63,098 nt of DNA from Bacteroidales bacterium (GTDB lineage: Bacteria > Bacteroidota > Bacteroidia > Bacteroidales > VadinHA17), in the NCBI GenBank assembly GCA_009877105.1, contig WXFD01000004.1, positions 1 to 63,098 of the forward strand, read 5' to 3'. The position numbers were made by a program, and so were the translations under genes. Positions 1 through 9,898 of the stretch are shown here, one piece after another; the first letter of the stretch is position 1, and every line of letters starts with the position of its first letter. The notes below the pieces were generated by a model. It was not told the origin of the DNA, ran no database searches, and saw only the letters and a list, made by a program, of their open reading frames with translations.

Positions 1-154
1 AAAACCGCCCACACAAAGCCCTAGGTTATAAATCCCCAAAATCTATTTTAAATGACCAGAACTATTGAAAAACGTCTAATTTTGATTGGCCCGAAATATA
101 GGGAAGCTTTCAGAATGATTATAAAAAAATACTGAGACATTTGTAACGCCTGAA

Positions 155-402
155 CGAACTTCAAACGTAAATATCTGTAATCCGAGATATGCTTCCAGAA
201 TTCCTGCAGATGACAAAAATCGTGGCGTTACTGCCCTCATGCACCTGGGAACAGGAGTTTATGAAAACAAAAAAGGTCAGATTTTTGTTTCTAAGATCAA
301 AATCGGATCGTTAAGAAAATGTTTGGCGCAACCATTTCAGAAATAATGAGCGTTGCAGGAAAAGACCTGGGTGAAATAATAAACTCTGTCATATCCGTTT
401 AA
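155..402 (+). pseudogene. DUF302 domain relic (frameshifted)
   Basis: One frame reads a CNPRYASRI...DD...TALMHLGTGVYENKKGQ-type stretch (from about 170), which matches the second half of DUF302 proteins (CNP-YA near a VYE-containing strand). At about 310-315 the frame is lost, and homology resumes in the next frame as KKMFGATISEIM...INSV, ending at the stop at 400-402. No intact start or N-terminal half is visible upstream. I infer a decayed DUF302 gene. The family assignment rests on recalled motif similarity only. Confidence 0.45.
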
Positions 403-455
403 AAAATTATTTCCTAATCTCTGATACAGAAGCAAATTATCATGAAAATCCAGCC

Positions 456-1496
456 ATGAGAACAATGAATGTAATCAAATCTTTAACCATTGTCATTTCT
501 GGTTTATCTTTAGTATTCCAAATTGACGGGCAATCAGTATTATCAGAATCCCGGCATTACAAGTTGGAAAAACTGGCTGACGGCGTTTATGCAGCAATAC
601 ATAACAACCAGGGCGGATATGCCATTTGCAACGCTGGAATAGTCGATTTAGGTGATAAAACTATTGTCATCGATCCTTTTATGAGTCCTTCAGCCGCCAG
701 GGATCTGAAGCAAGATGCAGAATATTTAACGGGGAAAACAGTATCATTGGTTTTGAACCTGGATCTTCATAGCGATCACAACAGGGGAAACCAGGCATTC
801 TACCCCGGAGCCGATATAATAAGTACACCTAACGCCCGAAAATATATTGAAACCAACTTTGAAAAGGAACTCGAAGAAAACAAAAATTCAGTGCCCGAAG
901 AACTCAAAGAAATTCAAAAACAACTTTTAAAAGCCTCATTATCTGAAAAGGTTGAGCTGACTTTAATTGAAGACCTATATAAGGCAATAATGGAATCATT
1001 GCCTGAATTAAAAATGACGCTTCCCAATATTACCGTAAGCGATACTTTAATCATTTATGGTTCAAAAAGAAGATTGATTGTCATACCGACAGGAACGGGA
1101 CATACAAATGGTGATATGGTTACATATCTTCCTGACGATAACATAATATTTATGAGCGACCAGTTATTTGTTAAATGTCATCCCTATTTTGGAGATGGAG
1201 ATCCTGAATCATGGGAAGAGAATCTCAGGAAGTTAATCGCTTTGAATCCTGAAATAGCAGTACCAGGGCATGGGTCCGTTGGTGATATCAATTCATTATA
1301 CGCGATGATTGATTATATTGAAACATTGACGGATCTGGTAAAAAGGGAAATAAAAGCAGGTAGCGATGAAAATAAAGTGATGAATATTCCGATACCAGAA
1401 AAGTTCAGTGATTACCTTCTCAGTAATTTCCATAAAATTAACTTAAGATTCTTATACAGGAAACTGGCTTTGGAAAAGAGCGGCTTTAATGATTAA
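456..1496 (+). CDS. Secreted metallo-beta-lactamase-fold hydrolase
   Basis: A 346-residue protein with an N-terminal hydrophobic signal segment (about residues 5-25), so probably periplasmic. The MBL fold is shown by an HSDHNRGN metal motif near residue 106, GTGHTNGD near 216 (third metal site), MSDQLF near 239 (bridging Asp) and PGHG near 272. The first His of the usual HxHxDH is replaced by Asp (LDLHSDH), which is unusual and could change metal-site occupancy. The substrate cannot be told; the family includes lactonases and beta-lactamases. Its stop overlaps the end of a small opposing reading frame by four bases. Confidence 0.85.
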   Translation: MRTMNVIKSLTIVISGLSLVFQIDGQSVLSESRHYKLEKLADGVYAAIHNNQGGYAICNAGIVDLGDKTIVIDPFMSPSAARDLKQDAEYLTGKTVSLVLNLDLHSDHNRGNQAFYPGADIISTPNARKYIETNFEKELEENKNSVPEELKEIQKQLLKASLSEKVELTLIEDLYKAIMESLPELKMTLPNITVSDTLIIYGSKRRLIVIPTGTGHTNGDMVTYLPDDNIIFMSDQLFVKCHPYFGDGDPESWEENLRKLIALNPEIAVPGHGSVGDINSLYAMIDYIETLTDLVKREIKAGSDENKVMNIPIPEKFSDYLLSNFHKINLRFLYRKLALEKSGFND

Positions 1497-1702
1497 TCAG
1501 GTTTGGGAATGGGATTCGGATCAAACACACTGGTTTTAATTCTGTCGCTTGCAACTATTTTAACCGGAATAAAAGCATTAAAGCGAGGTGAATACCGGCC
1601 AGCTTTCGTTTTAGCTTCGGCTGCCAGTGCAGGGAGCTTGTCAATTAAGTCCGGATTAGAGTAGCCTGGGCCTCCGGCTTTTACAACTGTCTGCCCATAC
1701 AT
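1493..1702 (-). CDS. Small hypothetical protein, possibly a gene remnant
   Basis: A 69-residue reading frame converging on the metallo-hydrolase. Its composition (GGPGYSNPDLIDKLPALAAEAKTKAGRY...) looks protein-like: mixed, soluble, no low complexity. No domain is recognised and no signal peptide is present. It could be the C-terminal remnant of a larger gene, because the ATG has no obvious promoter. Existence as a gene is uncertain. Confidence 0.25.
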   Translation of the reverse strand: MYGQTVVKAGGPGYSNPDLIDKLPALAAEAKTKAGRYSPRFNAFIPVKIVASDRIKTSVFDPNPIPKPD

Positions 1703-1861
1703 TATCAGAGAGTTCCAAAATTACAGAGACCTTAAGTTGACCGCAACGCGCTTTGGCGGGCAGGTTCTACGGGGCCCAGGATTTTTTGAGAGAACAAAGC
1801 AGGTATGATATGCCTGTGGAAGCTGACCTTAATTATTTATGAGCTCCACGGGAGCAGCAGA

Positions 1862-3892
1862 TTACAGAGTGTTGATTTTTGTAAATGGTTTTTTCCCCAG
1901 TCTGGTAAGCACCTCTTCTGCCCACTTATAAGTTTCGGGCATATCGCCGATGAATTCTACCTCTGCAGGAGCAATCAGTGCCGGCAGCTGATAAACATCC
2001 GTGATCCTTAAGCAATTCAATATTTCGATTGCAGCTCCCCTGCCATCGGGACTGCCGGCCATATCCTGGGTAGCCGGAGGATTTTTCAGTATAATTGTTT
2101 TACATTTCCCGTCAAGGAGGGCGCCGTAAAGTGCAACCACACCCATCTCTTCCCTGGCGGCAATCCCTATTGAATCGGCATTTACTCCATCAAGCGTCCT
2201 GCAGAATTTAATGCATCTGGTAAGGTCATAGACCTGCATTGATGCAAGTGTTCTTCCCAGCCATGCCGATGCTCGACGTACATGCCATTGCAGGTTTGGA
2301 TCCCAGCCGAATTCCCCGACACCTCTTACCTCCAAATAGGCAATATTCCATTTACTATCAAGACCTTCGATAAATCCTTCCGATTCCCACCGCGATTCAT
2401 TTGGATTGCGCAGCACGATCATCAATGGCTTTTTCCGTGACGGGTCATTTCTCCAACGTATGTCAACCTTAAGTCTCCATCCCGCCTCCGAAACAAAACT
2501 GTAAATATCGCTTCCGGATTCTGCCCTGTCAAGAGTCCTGAACACTTTTACCGGATCAAATGAAGGAGGATTCTCAGGGAAAGCCGCGAAACTTTTCTTT
2601 TTAAGAAAATCTTTAACTGTACCGCGGAATTCATTCAGTTCACTTTCTGTTGTTATTTGGGGATTTAAAGCCAGTTTAACGAAAGAATCCTGAATTGTGG
2701 TCGTTCTGTCATCTGGAGGAGGACCTTCGGTATAAGCTTTTAGTTCTTCTTCTGACAGCATATAAGCCGGTGAGGTATCAATATCACCCGCCTCTTCAGG
2801 AGAAATTGATTTTCCCATAAGATGTCCGGAGAAAAAGGAGAATATTTTCTCCCTGGAATTCTTATGATATGAATGACCACCGGGGGTATCAATATACTCA
2901 ATATTAGCAGGAGCATTGTGTAACTTATAGATCCTTTGGAGGTCATCATAGATCCTTTTAACCGATTCGATCTGGTTCAAACCATCACGGTCGGCCTGGC
3001 ATATCAGCAAAGGCCGGGGAGATATCAGCGCTCCTATATCCTGGAAATCAATAAGGTAAGTGTTAATGGCCATCATACAGTCGCAATGACCGTCAATTGT
3101 TCGAGTTGATATCTGTGCTTCCATTGTACTGGCTCCGCATACTGGCACGACAGCTTTAACCCTCGGATCAGCTGCGGCAAGGAACCAGCTTATTGCACCA
3201 CCTCCTGAAATTCCCGTGGCACCCATATTCTGAATGTCTACTTCGGGTCTTTCAGAAAGCAGGTCGAGTCCCCGGATCGCATTCCAGACTTCCACTCCGG
3301 CAGGAGTATAGCCCCGACTGTACCAGTTGAACCAGCCCCTGGCATAACATCCGTGGTGCTGGCCGCGAACCTCCCCGTACTGGATAGTTTCCACGATAAG
3401 GCAAACAAATCCAAGCTTCGCGAATTTTGCCGGGTGTGCCTGATAATGAACTTTCTGTGTCAATGAGTGGCCGCAGAGATAGATTATTGCAGGAGCCTTT
3501 CCATTTATATTATCAGGAATATAAAGATTGGCAGGCACATACAGACCGGGCAGTGATTCATAATAGAGCTTTTCTATTCTGTAACCGTCTCTCTGAATGG
3601 TTCCGGTAATTCTGACATTCAAGGGTGAACGCTCACCACTCAGAGGCATGTCCTGCATGCTAATCATTTCGATGAATTCAGCATATCTTTCCGGCCTGAT
3701 CCTTTCCCACTCTTCAGCAGAAATTATTTCAGTACCGGAATTATCCGTTATATCCTTCGCTGCTTTCACGAGGTAATCACGGATATTATTTGACTGTACT
3801 TCTTTTGGTGTAACCGCAGTCTTGTTCCCTGAACAGGAAAAACTCAGGATCATGGCACTAATTAATAAAACAAGTGAAAACTGTTTTTTCAT
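1862..3892 (-). CDS. Lipoprotein alpha/beta hydrolase (acetyl-xylan esterase-like)
   Basis: A 676-residue protein starting with a lipoprotein signal (lipobox LSFSC, cysteine about residue 20). The first half is an alpha/beta hydrolase of the AXE1 / dienelactone-hydrolase-like superfamily: LYIPDNINGKAPAIIYLCGH strand-turn, nucleophile elbow GISGGG near residue 229, and a GGHSYHKN histidine near 338. The second half (about 430-676) looks like a second, degenerate hydrolase-type domain without a clear elbow. It probably acts as an outer-membrane-attached esterase or peptidase-like hydrolase; the substrate is unknown. It is monocistronic, with a 190-base upstream gap. Confidence 0.8.
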   Translation of the reverse strand: MKKQFSLVLLISAMILSFSCSGNKTAVTPKEVQSNNIRDYLVKAAKDITDNSGTEIISAEEWERIRPERYAEFIEMISMQDMPLSGERSPLNVRITGTIQRDGYRIEKLYYESLPGLYVPANLYIPDNINGKAPAIIYLCGHSLTQKVHYQAHPAKFAKLGFVCLIVETIQYGEVRGQHHGCYARGWFNWYSRGYTPAGVEVWNAIRGLDLLSERPEVDIQNMGATGISGGGAISWFLAAADPRVKAVVPVCGASTMEAQISTRTIDGHCDCMMAINTYLIDFQDIGALISPRPLLICQADRDGLNQIESVKRIYDDLQRIYKLHNAPANIEYIDTPGGHSYHKNSREKIFSFFSGHLMGKSISPEEAGDIDTSPAYMLSEEELKAYTEGPPPDDRTTTIQDSFVKLALNPQITTESELNEFRGTVKDFLKKKSFAAFPENPPSFDPVKVFRTLDRAESGSDIYSFVSEAGWRLKVDIRWRNDPSRKKPLMIVLRNPNESRWESEGFIEGLDSKWNIAYLEVRGVGEFGWDPNLQWHVRRASAWLGRTLASMQVYDLTRCIKFCRTLDGVNADSIGIAAREEMGVVALYGALLDGKCKTIILKNPPATQDMAGSPDGRGAAIEILNCLRITDVYQLPALIAPAEVEFIGDMPETYKWAEEVLTRLGKKPFTKINTL

Positions 3893-4138
3893 TTTCCGGA
3901 GGTATTTATTTTATTACACTGTTATTTGGTAAAAACTGATCGTTCCCCGCTTTGGCGCATAGCCGTCAGCCTGATTAACAAAAATAGTTGAATTACAATA
4001 CATAAAGGTAATAATTTAGTTTGAGGTCAGCATAATATCGCGGGATCATTACATCTGCGAAAATCTTCATATAAACATATACTCAGGCGGTTACTGGCTC
4101 CTTGGCCTGCTTATGCCGTTCAGGCAGGGATCCAGGTT

Positions 4139-4294
4139 GGGCCCATATGAAAAAGAGTGAGAGTGAGAGTGAGAGCGGGAGTGAGAGGAAGAAGGAGAGT
4201 GAGAGTGAGAGCGAGGGTGAGAGTGAGAGTGAGAGCGAGAGCGGGTGAATTCTCTCTTTTTCCTCAAGACTCGCTCTCACACTCACACTATCAA
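4139..4294. repeat. GAGTGA-rich hairpin repeat, copy 1
   Basis: Begins GGGCCCATATG, then a purine-only run of GAGTGA/GAGAGC units, then a pyrimidine segment complementary to it. GAAAAAGAG (4149-4157) pairs exactly with CTCTTTTTC (4254-4262), and the following CTCGCTCTCACACTCACAC can pair with the internal purine repeats. The unit is repeated 270 bases downstream. On the minus strand it opens a meaningless Leu-Ser repeat frame. Confidence 0.85.
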
Positions 4295-4411
4295 CCAATT
4301 AAAACAACTAATAATTTCTGATCAACCTGTTTTTTGCCATCGCGGCAGTCTGACTCCATCGCTAATTCACGCCAGTGTCGTGATTTTTAACGCTCGTCCC
4401 TGATCCCAGCC

Positions 4412-4530
<119 letters not shown>

Positions 4531-4584
4531 ATGTATTAGCAAATTTCTCCTTGGTTAAGAACATGTAAGGCAGCCCCTTCATCT

Positions 4585-4845
4585 TTGATTCCCTCACAAC
4601 AATGTTGGTATGTCTATATATTGAAGTGCAAAGACGAAAAGACTTATATTAGATGTACTGACATCATGGAAAAAGGGGTGAAAAGACATAACCTTGGTGA
4701 GGTTCTCTCAACAAAAAATTATTTGCCTTTCGAAATTATTATTTATACAGCTTTTACTGATAAATATAAAGCATATGCTTTTGAGAGATATCTCAAATAA
4801 GATTCGGGAAAAGCTTTTTCAAAAAACATCTTGTTTGAAAAATGA
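4585..4845 (+). pseudogene. GIY-YIG endonuclease gene, broken by in-frame stop
   Basis: The frame WYVYILKCKDEKTYIRCTDIMEK...FERYLK matches the small UPF0213-type GIY-YIG nuclease family. In the GIY-YIG core the expected glycine after YI is Arg (TYIRCT). A TAA at 4798-4800 interrupts the conserved LKxGSGKAF motif, and the frame continues in register as DSGKAFSKNILFEK to 4843. A single nonsense change plus a damaged motif indicate an inactivated gene. Confidence 0.75.
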
Positions 4846-4993
4846 AATAAAACACCAGTCTCAAAAATTGTAACTTTTTTGGTGTCAGTATCATGCCGGG
4901 ATCCGGGTAAAAAATGAAATCTGCTTCCCAGACAACCGTTGTCCTAACTTTCGGGAGCGATCTTTGTTATCTATTGGATGATATAAGCCTGAT

Positions 4994-5620
4994 ATGACAT
5001 ATTCTGAAAAAAAGGTTTACCGGATTGCTTTCCTGTTAAGTCTGTTCACCATCTTCTACAATATCCTAGAGGGTCTGGCATCAATGATTTTCGGACTTGA
5101 AGATGAGACACTCAGTTTATTCGGTTTTGGCGCCGACAGCTTTATTGAAGTTATTTCAGGTATTGGCGTTGCCACCATGATAATCCGTATATGGAAAAAT
5201 CCGCAAAGTCCCAGGAGCAGATTTGAGATTAACGCATTAAGGATTACCGGGACATCATTTTTCCTTTTGTCAGCCCTGTTGCTTTCCGGCATGGTTTATA
5301 ACATCTTCAATAATATGAAGCCGAAAACCACCCTATGGGGAGTGATAATATCCCTGGCTTCAATTGCCGTCATGATCTGGCTGATGAATGCCAAGAAGAA
5401 TGCCGGGAAAAAGCTCGGTTCCGGTGCAATAATCGCCGATGCAAACTGCACGAGGATATGTGTTTATATGTCGCTGGTACTGCTGGCATCGAGCCTTATT
5501 TACGAATTAACGGGGTTTGCCTGGGCCGATGCCATCGGAGCAGCAGGTCTTGCATATTTCTCCATATCGGAAGGCAGGGAAGCTTTCGAAGAAGCAAGGG
5601 GAAAGGAATGTGAATGCTGA
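4994..5620 (+). CDS. Cation-efflux-like integral membrane protein
   Basis: A 208-residue membrane protein with about five to six hydrophobic helices. SLFGFGADSFIEVISG near residues 41-56 and ADANCTRICVYMS near 147-159 resemble the paired transmembrane metal-site helices of cation diffusion facilitators. It lacks the cytosolic C-terminal domain and is shorter than usual CDF proteins (about 300). The likely role is metal-ion efflux or a related inner-membrane function; this is inferred from family resemblance only. It stands alone. Confidence 0.7.
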   Translation: MTYSEKKVYRIAFLLSLFTIFYNILEGLASMIFGLEDETLSLFGFGADSFIEVISGIGVATMIIRIWKNPQSPRSRFEINALRITGTSFFLLSALLLSGMVYNIFNNMKPKTTLWGVIISLASIAVMIWLMNAKKNAGKKLGSGAIIADANCTRICVYMSLVLLASSLIYELTGFAWADAIGAAGLAYFSISEGREAFEEARGKECEC

Positions 5621-6048
5621 CATATGAGTGCCGCAAATCGTATAACTCTGCCTTACCAGCGATCCGGATCCTCATCCTGTGGTAACCGGTTCCGTGTTGT
5701 ATTAAAAAATCAAGCAACGGTAAAACCATGCTATGGTTAATATGGCCGGGACCGGTCCCGGTACAGACAGGCAATGCCGGTGAATTCATGATACAGAAAA
5801 TGATGTTCAGTCAGGCAGAGTTGTCTCAATGCTCCGGCACCTGACTCCCTGGCTGAGGTACCGGGGAGCGGTTCTCACGGTACCTGTCCGACGGGTTCAG
5901 CTGATAGGACCATATGCTGCATAAAAGTTTATCTGTTTAACATAGACTATCCCATGGTTCCCCGCACTGAAAATTATCTCTTTTCCCGTAACTTTATTGT
6001 AATTTTATTGCTTCGATGCACTGTATGTCATTCCAGTTAACCCGGGCC
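5621..6048. other. Intergenic, no gene seen
   Basis: No supported reading frame. It contains one short inverted repeat, AGGTACCG (5856-5863) / CGGTACCT (5878-5885), without a T-run; this could be a weak hairpin after the CDF-like gene. No clear promoter for the patatin gene. Confidence 0.4.
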
Positions 6049-7110
6049 ATGAAAAGCATTGCTTCCGCACTTGTTGCATTATTCATTCTGACAGGAATAT
6101 GCGCTTTCAGAACAGGCGGAAATAATAAAGCATCAGATGGAAATCAGAACTGCCGCAGCGGTGTTGCAGTAATAATGACAGGAGCCGCCGCCAGAATCCC
6201 GCAGGAGGCTGCCTTGCTCGAGGAACTTGACAACAGAGGCCTGTTCAAAGATGTCGTATTCATCTCCGGTGTAAGCTCCGGGGCGCTTAATTCAGTGATG
6301 CTAAACGCTGTTCTAAGCGGTAAATTATCGTGGGAGAAGTACCGGAACATACTTTTCGGCCTGAAAAACAGTGATATTTTCACCCAGGGCCAGAAGAAAA
6401 TCCCGGTTAACTCCGCACCCGAAAGAGAACTGTTCAGGAGGATAGTGGAAGACAGTCTCGGATACGAAACGATAGGCGATCTGCCGTTCACAACCGCGAT
6501 ATCATTCACTCACCTTCAGGAACTGGGTGTAAAGAAAAACGTTTACAGGATGTGCAGCCGCAAGATCAATCCTGAGTCTGACACAACCCTGAGCCTCGTC
6601 GATATAATGATGGCATCATCCGCATTCCCGGTGGCCTTCCCTCCCGTCAGGATAAAAAATGCCCGTACTATTCCCGACGTTGAATACGTTGACGGGGGAG
6701 TTGGTGAAGATCATGTACCCTACCACGCACTCCTGCAATTCGAAGAATTCAGGGGAAAGGGCGTGGATACGGTTTACATTATAAGCCGGAAATGTGACAG
6801 TATACCCGAGGTAAGCGAAGAACTTATGAACCTGGGCATTAATGACAGGGGAATATTTGACAGGCTGGGTATTTCACTTGACGAGATCCTTAAAAAAGGA
6901 ATCATCAAAAGACTTAAAGCCTATGCCAATGAAGCACCTGAACTGGTTTCCCGTACTTTTGTCTGGATGCCTGACTTTAAAGCGGATTTTCTCATGTTTG
7001 ATTTCAGCAATCTGCAGGAGCAGTATGAAATGACTTCCCAATGGGCCAGGATCAATGAGCCGGTACCTCTCGCCGATTTTATCCGGGCTGAGAAGAAAAA
7101 GGAAAGATAA
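6049..7110 (+). CDS. Patatin-like phospholipase
   Basis: A 353-residue protein if begun at ATG 6049 (MKSIASALVALFILTGICAF signal segment); an upstream ATG at 6016 would add 11 residues before the signal. The serine nucleophile lies in GVSSG (about residue 80) and the dyad Asp in VDGG. The patatin oxyanion loop GGGxRG is poorly kept (MTGAAARIPQ). Probably an exported or periplasmic lipid acyl hydrolase. A small MscS channel gene follows 70 bases downstream. Confidence 0.82.
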   Translation: MKSIASALVALFILTGICAFRTGGNNKASDGNQNCRSGVAVIMTGAAARIPQEAALLEELDNRGLFKDVVFISGVSSGALNSVMLNAVLSGKLSWEKYRNILFGLKNSDIFTQGQKKIPVNSAPERELFRRIVEDSLGYETIGDLPFTTAISFTHLQELGVKKNVYRMCSRKINPESDTTLSLVDIMMASSAFPVAFPPVRIKNARTIPDVEYVDGGVGEDHVPYHALLQFEEFRGKGVDTVYIISRKCDSIPEVSEELMNLGINDRGIFDRLGISLDEILKKGIIKRLKAYANEAPELVSRTFVWMPDFKADFLMFDFSNLQEQYEMTSQWARINEPVPLADFIRAEKKKER

Positions 7111-7180
7111 TCACAGGCTGAATTTCAAATCATTAAATTTACCACCAGTAACTATTCATTTCACTATACCGGCCGAAAAA

Positions 7181-7696
7181 ATGAAAAGACTTGATACGCT
7201 GTTTCATGATACCGAATCTCTTATCCTTTTCGGATCAATCATTATCGTAACAATACTTGTTTCAGTCATTATTGACAAAGGACTGATGAATAAGCTTGTC
7301 AGCAGGAGCAAAGCCGCTGGTAATGATATCACGAGTATTGTTTTTATTAAAAACATCATTCGTCTTACAATATATCTTTTTGGGGTTGGCTGGGCATTTC
7401 TCTCATTGCCAATAACGAAGAGTTTTGCCCACTCCCTGTTTGCGGGAGCCGGGGTAACAACCCTGATCATGGGTTTTTCAGCCCAGCAGATACTCAGCAA
7501 TCTCATGAGCGGTATGTTCCTGATCCTGAACAGACCCTTCAGGATCCACGATACCATTGAGGTACAGGATTTCAGGGGTAAGGTTGTCAGGATAACATGG
7601 CACGACACAGTTATCGAGAACGAAGAAAATAGCAGGATCTTTGTTCCGAATTCGGTTATCACCTCAAATATCATTAAGGTCATATCTGTGAAATAG
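7181..7696 (+). CDS. Small MscS-family mechanosensitive channel
   Basis: A 171-residue protein from ATG 7181; longer upstream frames run into the preceding patatin gene and lack signal character. After two hydrophobic segments comes the MscS pore and beta domain: GAGVTTLIMGFSAQQILSNLMSGMFLILNRPF, then IHDTIEVQDFRGKVVRI and NEENSRIFVPNSVITSNII. It ends right after the beta domain, so the large C-terminal vestibule domain of E. coli MscS is absent. The role would be a tension-gated osmotic release channel. Confidence 0.85.
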   Translation: MKRLDTLFHDTESLILFGSIIIVTILVSVIIDKGLMNKLVSRSKAAGNDITSIVFIKNIIRLTIYLFGVGWAFLSLPITKSFAHSLFAGAGVTTLIMGFSAQQILSNLMSGMFLILNRPFRIHDTIEVQDFRGKVVRITWHDTVIENEENSRIFVPNSVITSNIIKVISVK

Positions 7697-7754
7697 CCAG
7701 ATAGAAGCAACCAATGGTACAGGAGGAATCCTTACAAAAGATTTTTTCTTGAGT

Positions 7755-7779
7755 ACCGGATTGACGCCCCGGTTTTTTT
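7755..7779 (+). terminator. Intrinsic terminator after MscS gene
   Basis: ACCGG (7755-7759) and CCGGT (7769-7773) flank a 9-base loop and are followed directly by seven T residues. It sits between two convergent genes and touches the stop codon of the opposing hydrolase gene. The stem is short. Confidence 0.5.
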
Positions 7780-8576
7780 CACAGTTTTATCATTTCCGAA
7801 GGCCTGTTACGTTCCAGTACCAATATACGGGGGTGACCATTTAAATCAATCCCCTTTTCCGAAAAGGCCTTATACAGCGTATTGAGTGCCAGCTCCGGAG
7901 TATTGTTGTTCAGGCTCAGATGGGCAAGACAAATGTTTTCAAGATTATCGCCTGCCATTTCAGCAAGGAAGGAAGCTGCCTGATGATTTCCCAGGTGACC
8001 ATGGTCAGATTTGATCCTTGCTTTCAGGAATTGCGGGTATTTTCCGTTTAATAGCATCTGCTCATCATAGTTTGATTCTATCACGAGAAGATTTGCAGCT
8101 TTAATATAAGGTGCAGATGTCTGACAGATATGTCCGAGGTCGGTGGCTATTGTAATTTTTTTTGTTCCGGCGGAAATATGCAATCCAATGGTTTCCGGTG
8201 CATCATGACATACCGGAAATACTTCGATTTCAAAACCTGCCAGGCTGAATGCCTGCCTCATGGGGATTTCCTTAATATACCCGGGTGAAATTTTTTTCTC
8301 TGCAGCTAAAATGCTTTCCCGGACCTTCATTGTTGCGTATGCCGGGATACTGTTCTTTCTTGTAAACACCTCCAGCCCCCTGATATGGTCCGAATGATTA
8401 TGGGTAACAACCACACCATCTATCGAACGCATGGAAACATTTATTGTCCTTAGATAATTCCGGATGGAGGTTGCAGAAATGCCTGCATCGATTAAAATCC
8501 CATGACCCCTGTTGCCCAGATAATAACAGTTTCCACTGCTTCCACTGCTGAGACTGCAAAAAATCAAATCCATCAA
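7779..8576 (-). CDS. YycJ/WalJ-type metallo-beta-lactamase-fold hydrolase
   Basis: A 265-residue cytosolic protein without signal peptide. SLSSGSSGNCYYL at the N-terminus, THNHSDHIRGL metal motif near residue 61, CHDAPETIG near 144, ATDLGH near 161 and IESNYDEQML are typical of the YycJ family. YycJ/WalJ members are thought to act as DNA exonucleases. Start choice is between two adjacent Met codons. A candidate minus-strand -7 box (CAAAATTA read on plus, 8593-8600) lies 17 bases upstream of the start. Confidence 0.88.
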   Translation of the reverse strand: MMDLIFCSLSSGSSGNCYYLGNRGHGILIDAGISATSIRNYLRTINVSMRSIDGVVVTHNHSDHIRGLEVFTRKNSIPAYATMKVRESILAAEKKISPGYIKEIPMRQAFSLAGFEIEVFPVCHDAPETIGLHISAGTKKITIATDLGHICQTSAPYIKAANLLVIESNYDEQMLLNGKYPQFLKARIKSDHGHLGNHQAASFLAEMAGDNLENICLAHLSLNNNTPELALNTLYKAFSEKGIDLNGHPRILVLERNRPSEMIKL

Positions 8577-9116
8577 TACTGAATCACTGAAACAAAATTA
8601 CAAAAATAAAGCAATCCCGGTTCCGCCTGTCGGAATCGCACTTCGATCACACCGCGAATGGATCAGCATCAACTTTCGTTGAATTAATTTAAAATTAGTT
8701 AAACAAAATAAACATATCCACCCTGCCATACCACCCGGAAAGGGACTTTTCAATAAGATATCCCCTTGGGAATAACAGTACTAGTTCCAACAAAAAAGCC
8801 CCATGTGTAGTTGCAAACTTCGCAGAACTCGCAGGCTTCCGCAATTTTCCACGAAACCGTCCGTTAGAATTCAAAACATACTGTTTTAAAAATTGTGTCG
8901 GCAAATGTTGAAACATCTGAAAAAAAGACAAATCTGCATTCAGTTAACAATTCGCTGGTTTCTGATGCTGTGAATTATTTCACACATCCAAATCCTCATC
9001 CGGATAAAAACTGGCCGTGGCCGGCTTTATGAACAGCCCGGGATCAGATGATAGTTATCGGATACATGAATACAAATAAATAATCAATCATTATTAACAA
9101 ATTAAAATCAATTGAA
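8577..9116. other. Intergenic, no convincing gene
   Basis: 540 bases. A minus-strand open frame of 78 codons (8695-8931) lacks recognisable features and codon character and is not called. The left end holds two overlapping Bacteroidota -7 type sequences for the hydrolase gene (8593-8608 region, minus strand). No terminator or repeat was recognised in the rest. Confidence 0.4.
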
Positions 9117-9746
9117 ATGAAAAAGAGCATCCTTATTGCGATAATGGTTTTTGCCATTTCACTTAACGCCCACAGCCAGTTTTCCTTTGGTGTGGCTCCA
9201 GGAATTGCAACGAATTCGGCCTATTTTGGCTATAAGGCCGGAAAGGTTGTCCCGTGGATCGGATTACAGGCGGCCAACGGCGGATTTAAGAATGAATATA
9301 AGGACCATTATTATAATGGTTCCGAATGGGTTACTGATGTGTCAAGCAGATCAGTAAATTTAAATTTACTTATGCCGTCAGTCGGAGTGAAATTATTTGC
9401 TGTTGAAAAAGGCGGCCTCAAGGCCTATTTCAATCTCAGCGGCAGTAAACCTATGATCAGTGGAAAAATGAAAGAAGACGGTGATGTAAATGAAGATTTC
9501 TCAGAAGATCTGAAAAAAATCAAACTGTTCGGTGCAGAACTTGGTTTTGGAGCGGAGTATTTTTTCAGCAATAATTTCAGCATAGGCGGCGAATATGCAA
9601 TACGTTTTCTGGGGGGTAACTATACTGACAGGCATGAATATGAATACTGGGGAGAAACCGCAGTTGAAACAGACAAATTCTGCGCAAGAATTGCACCCAC
9701 AATTGCCAAAATCACCCTTAACTTCTATTTCGGAGGGGGGGAATAA
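9117..9746 (+). CDS. Outer-membrane beta-barrel protein
   Basis: A 209-residue protein with a cleavable signal (MKKSILIAIMVFAISLNAHSQ). The mature part alternates aromatic and polar residues in short amphipathic strands (FGVAPGIATNSAYFGYKAG..., GAEYFFSNNFSIGGEYAIRF) and ends ITLNFYFGG, as in porin-family OmpA/OprF-like small barrels. No ligand can be assigned. A strong terminator follows. Confidence 0.75.
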   Translation: MKKSILIAIMVFAISLNAHSQFSFGVAPGIATNSAYFGYKAGKVVPWIGLQAANGGFKNEYKDHYYNGSEWVTDVSSRSVNLNLLMPSVGVKLFAVEKGGLKAYFNLSGSKPMISGKMKEDGDVNEDFSEDLKKIKLFGAELGFGAEYFFSNNFSIGGEYAIRFLGGNYTDRHEYEYWGETAVETDKFCARIAPTIAKITLNFYFGGGE

Positions 9747-9769
9747 AACGATATGCAATACATTACAGG

Positions 9770-9804
9770 CTGCAGCGCTGGTTAACTGGCGCTGCAGTTT
9801 TTTT
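9770..9804 (+). terminator. Intrinsic terminator
   Basis: A perfect 9-base stem, CTGCAGCGC (9770-9778) and GCGCTGCAG (9789-9797), with a 10-base loop, followed by seven T residues (9798-9804). It lies 24 bases after the beta-barrel gene stop. Confidence 0.9.
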
Positions 9805-9898
9805 ATTGCGGATTGATCCGCACTCTGCCAAAATTACTTAAAAACCTGCCTGGCATATACGGAAAATTGCAGTGGCTGAAATAAAGAAACATTAACTT

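Noticed and set aside
4083..4298. Minus-strand frame of 71 codons rich in Leu-Ser
   Set aside because: It is the translation of the GAGTGA hexamer array, with no start context or homologue expected.
8695..8931. 78-codon minus-strand frame
   Set aside because: No recognisable domain, signal peptide or promoter. Composition is not convincing.
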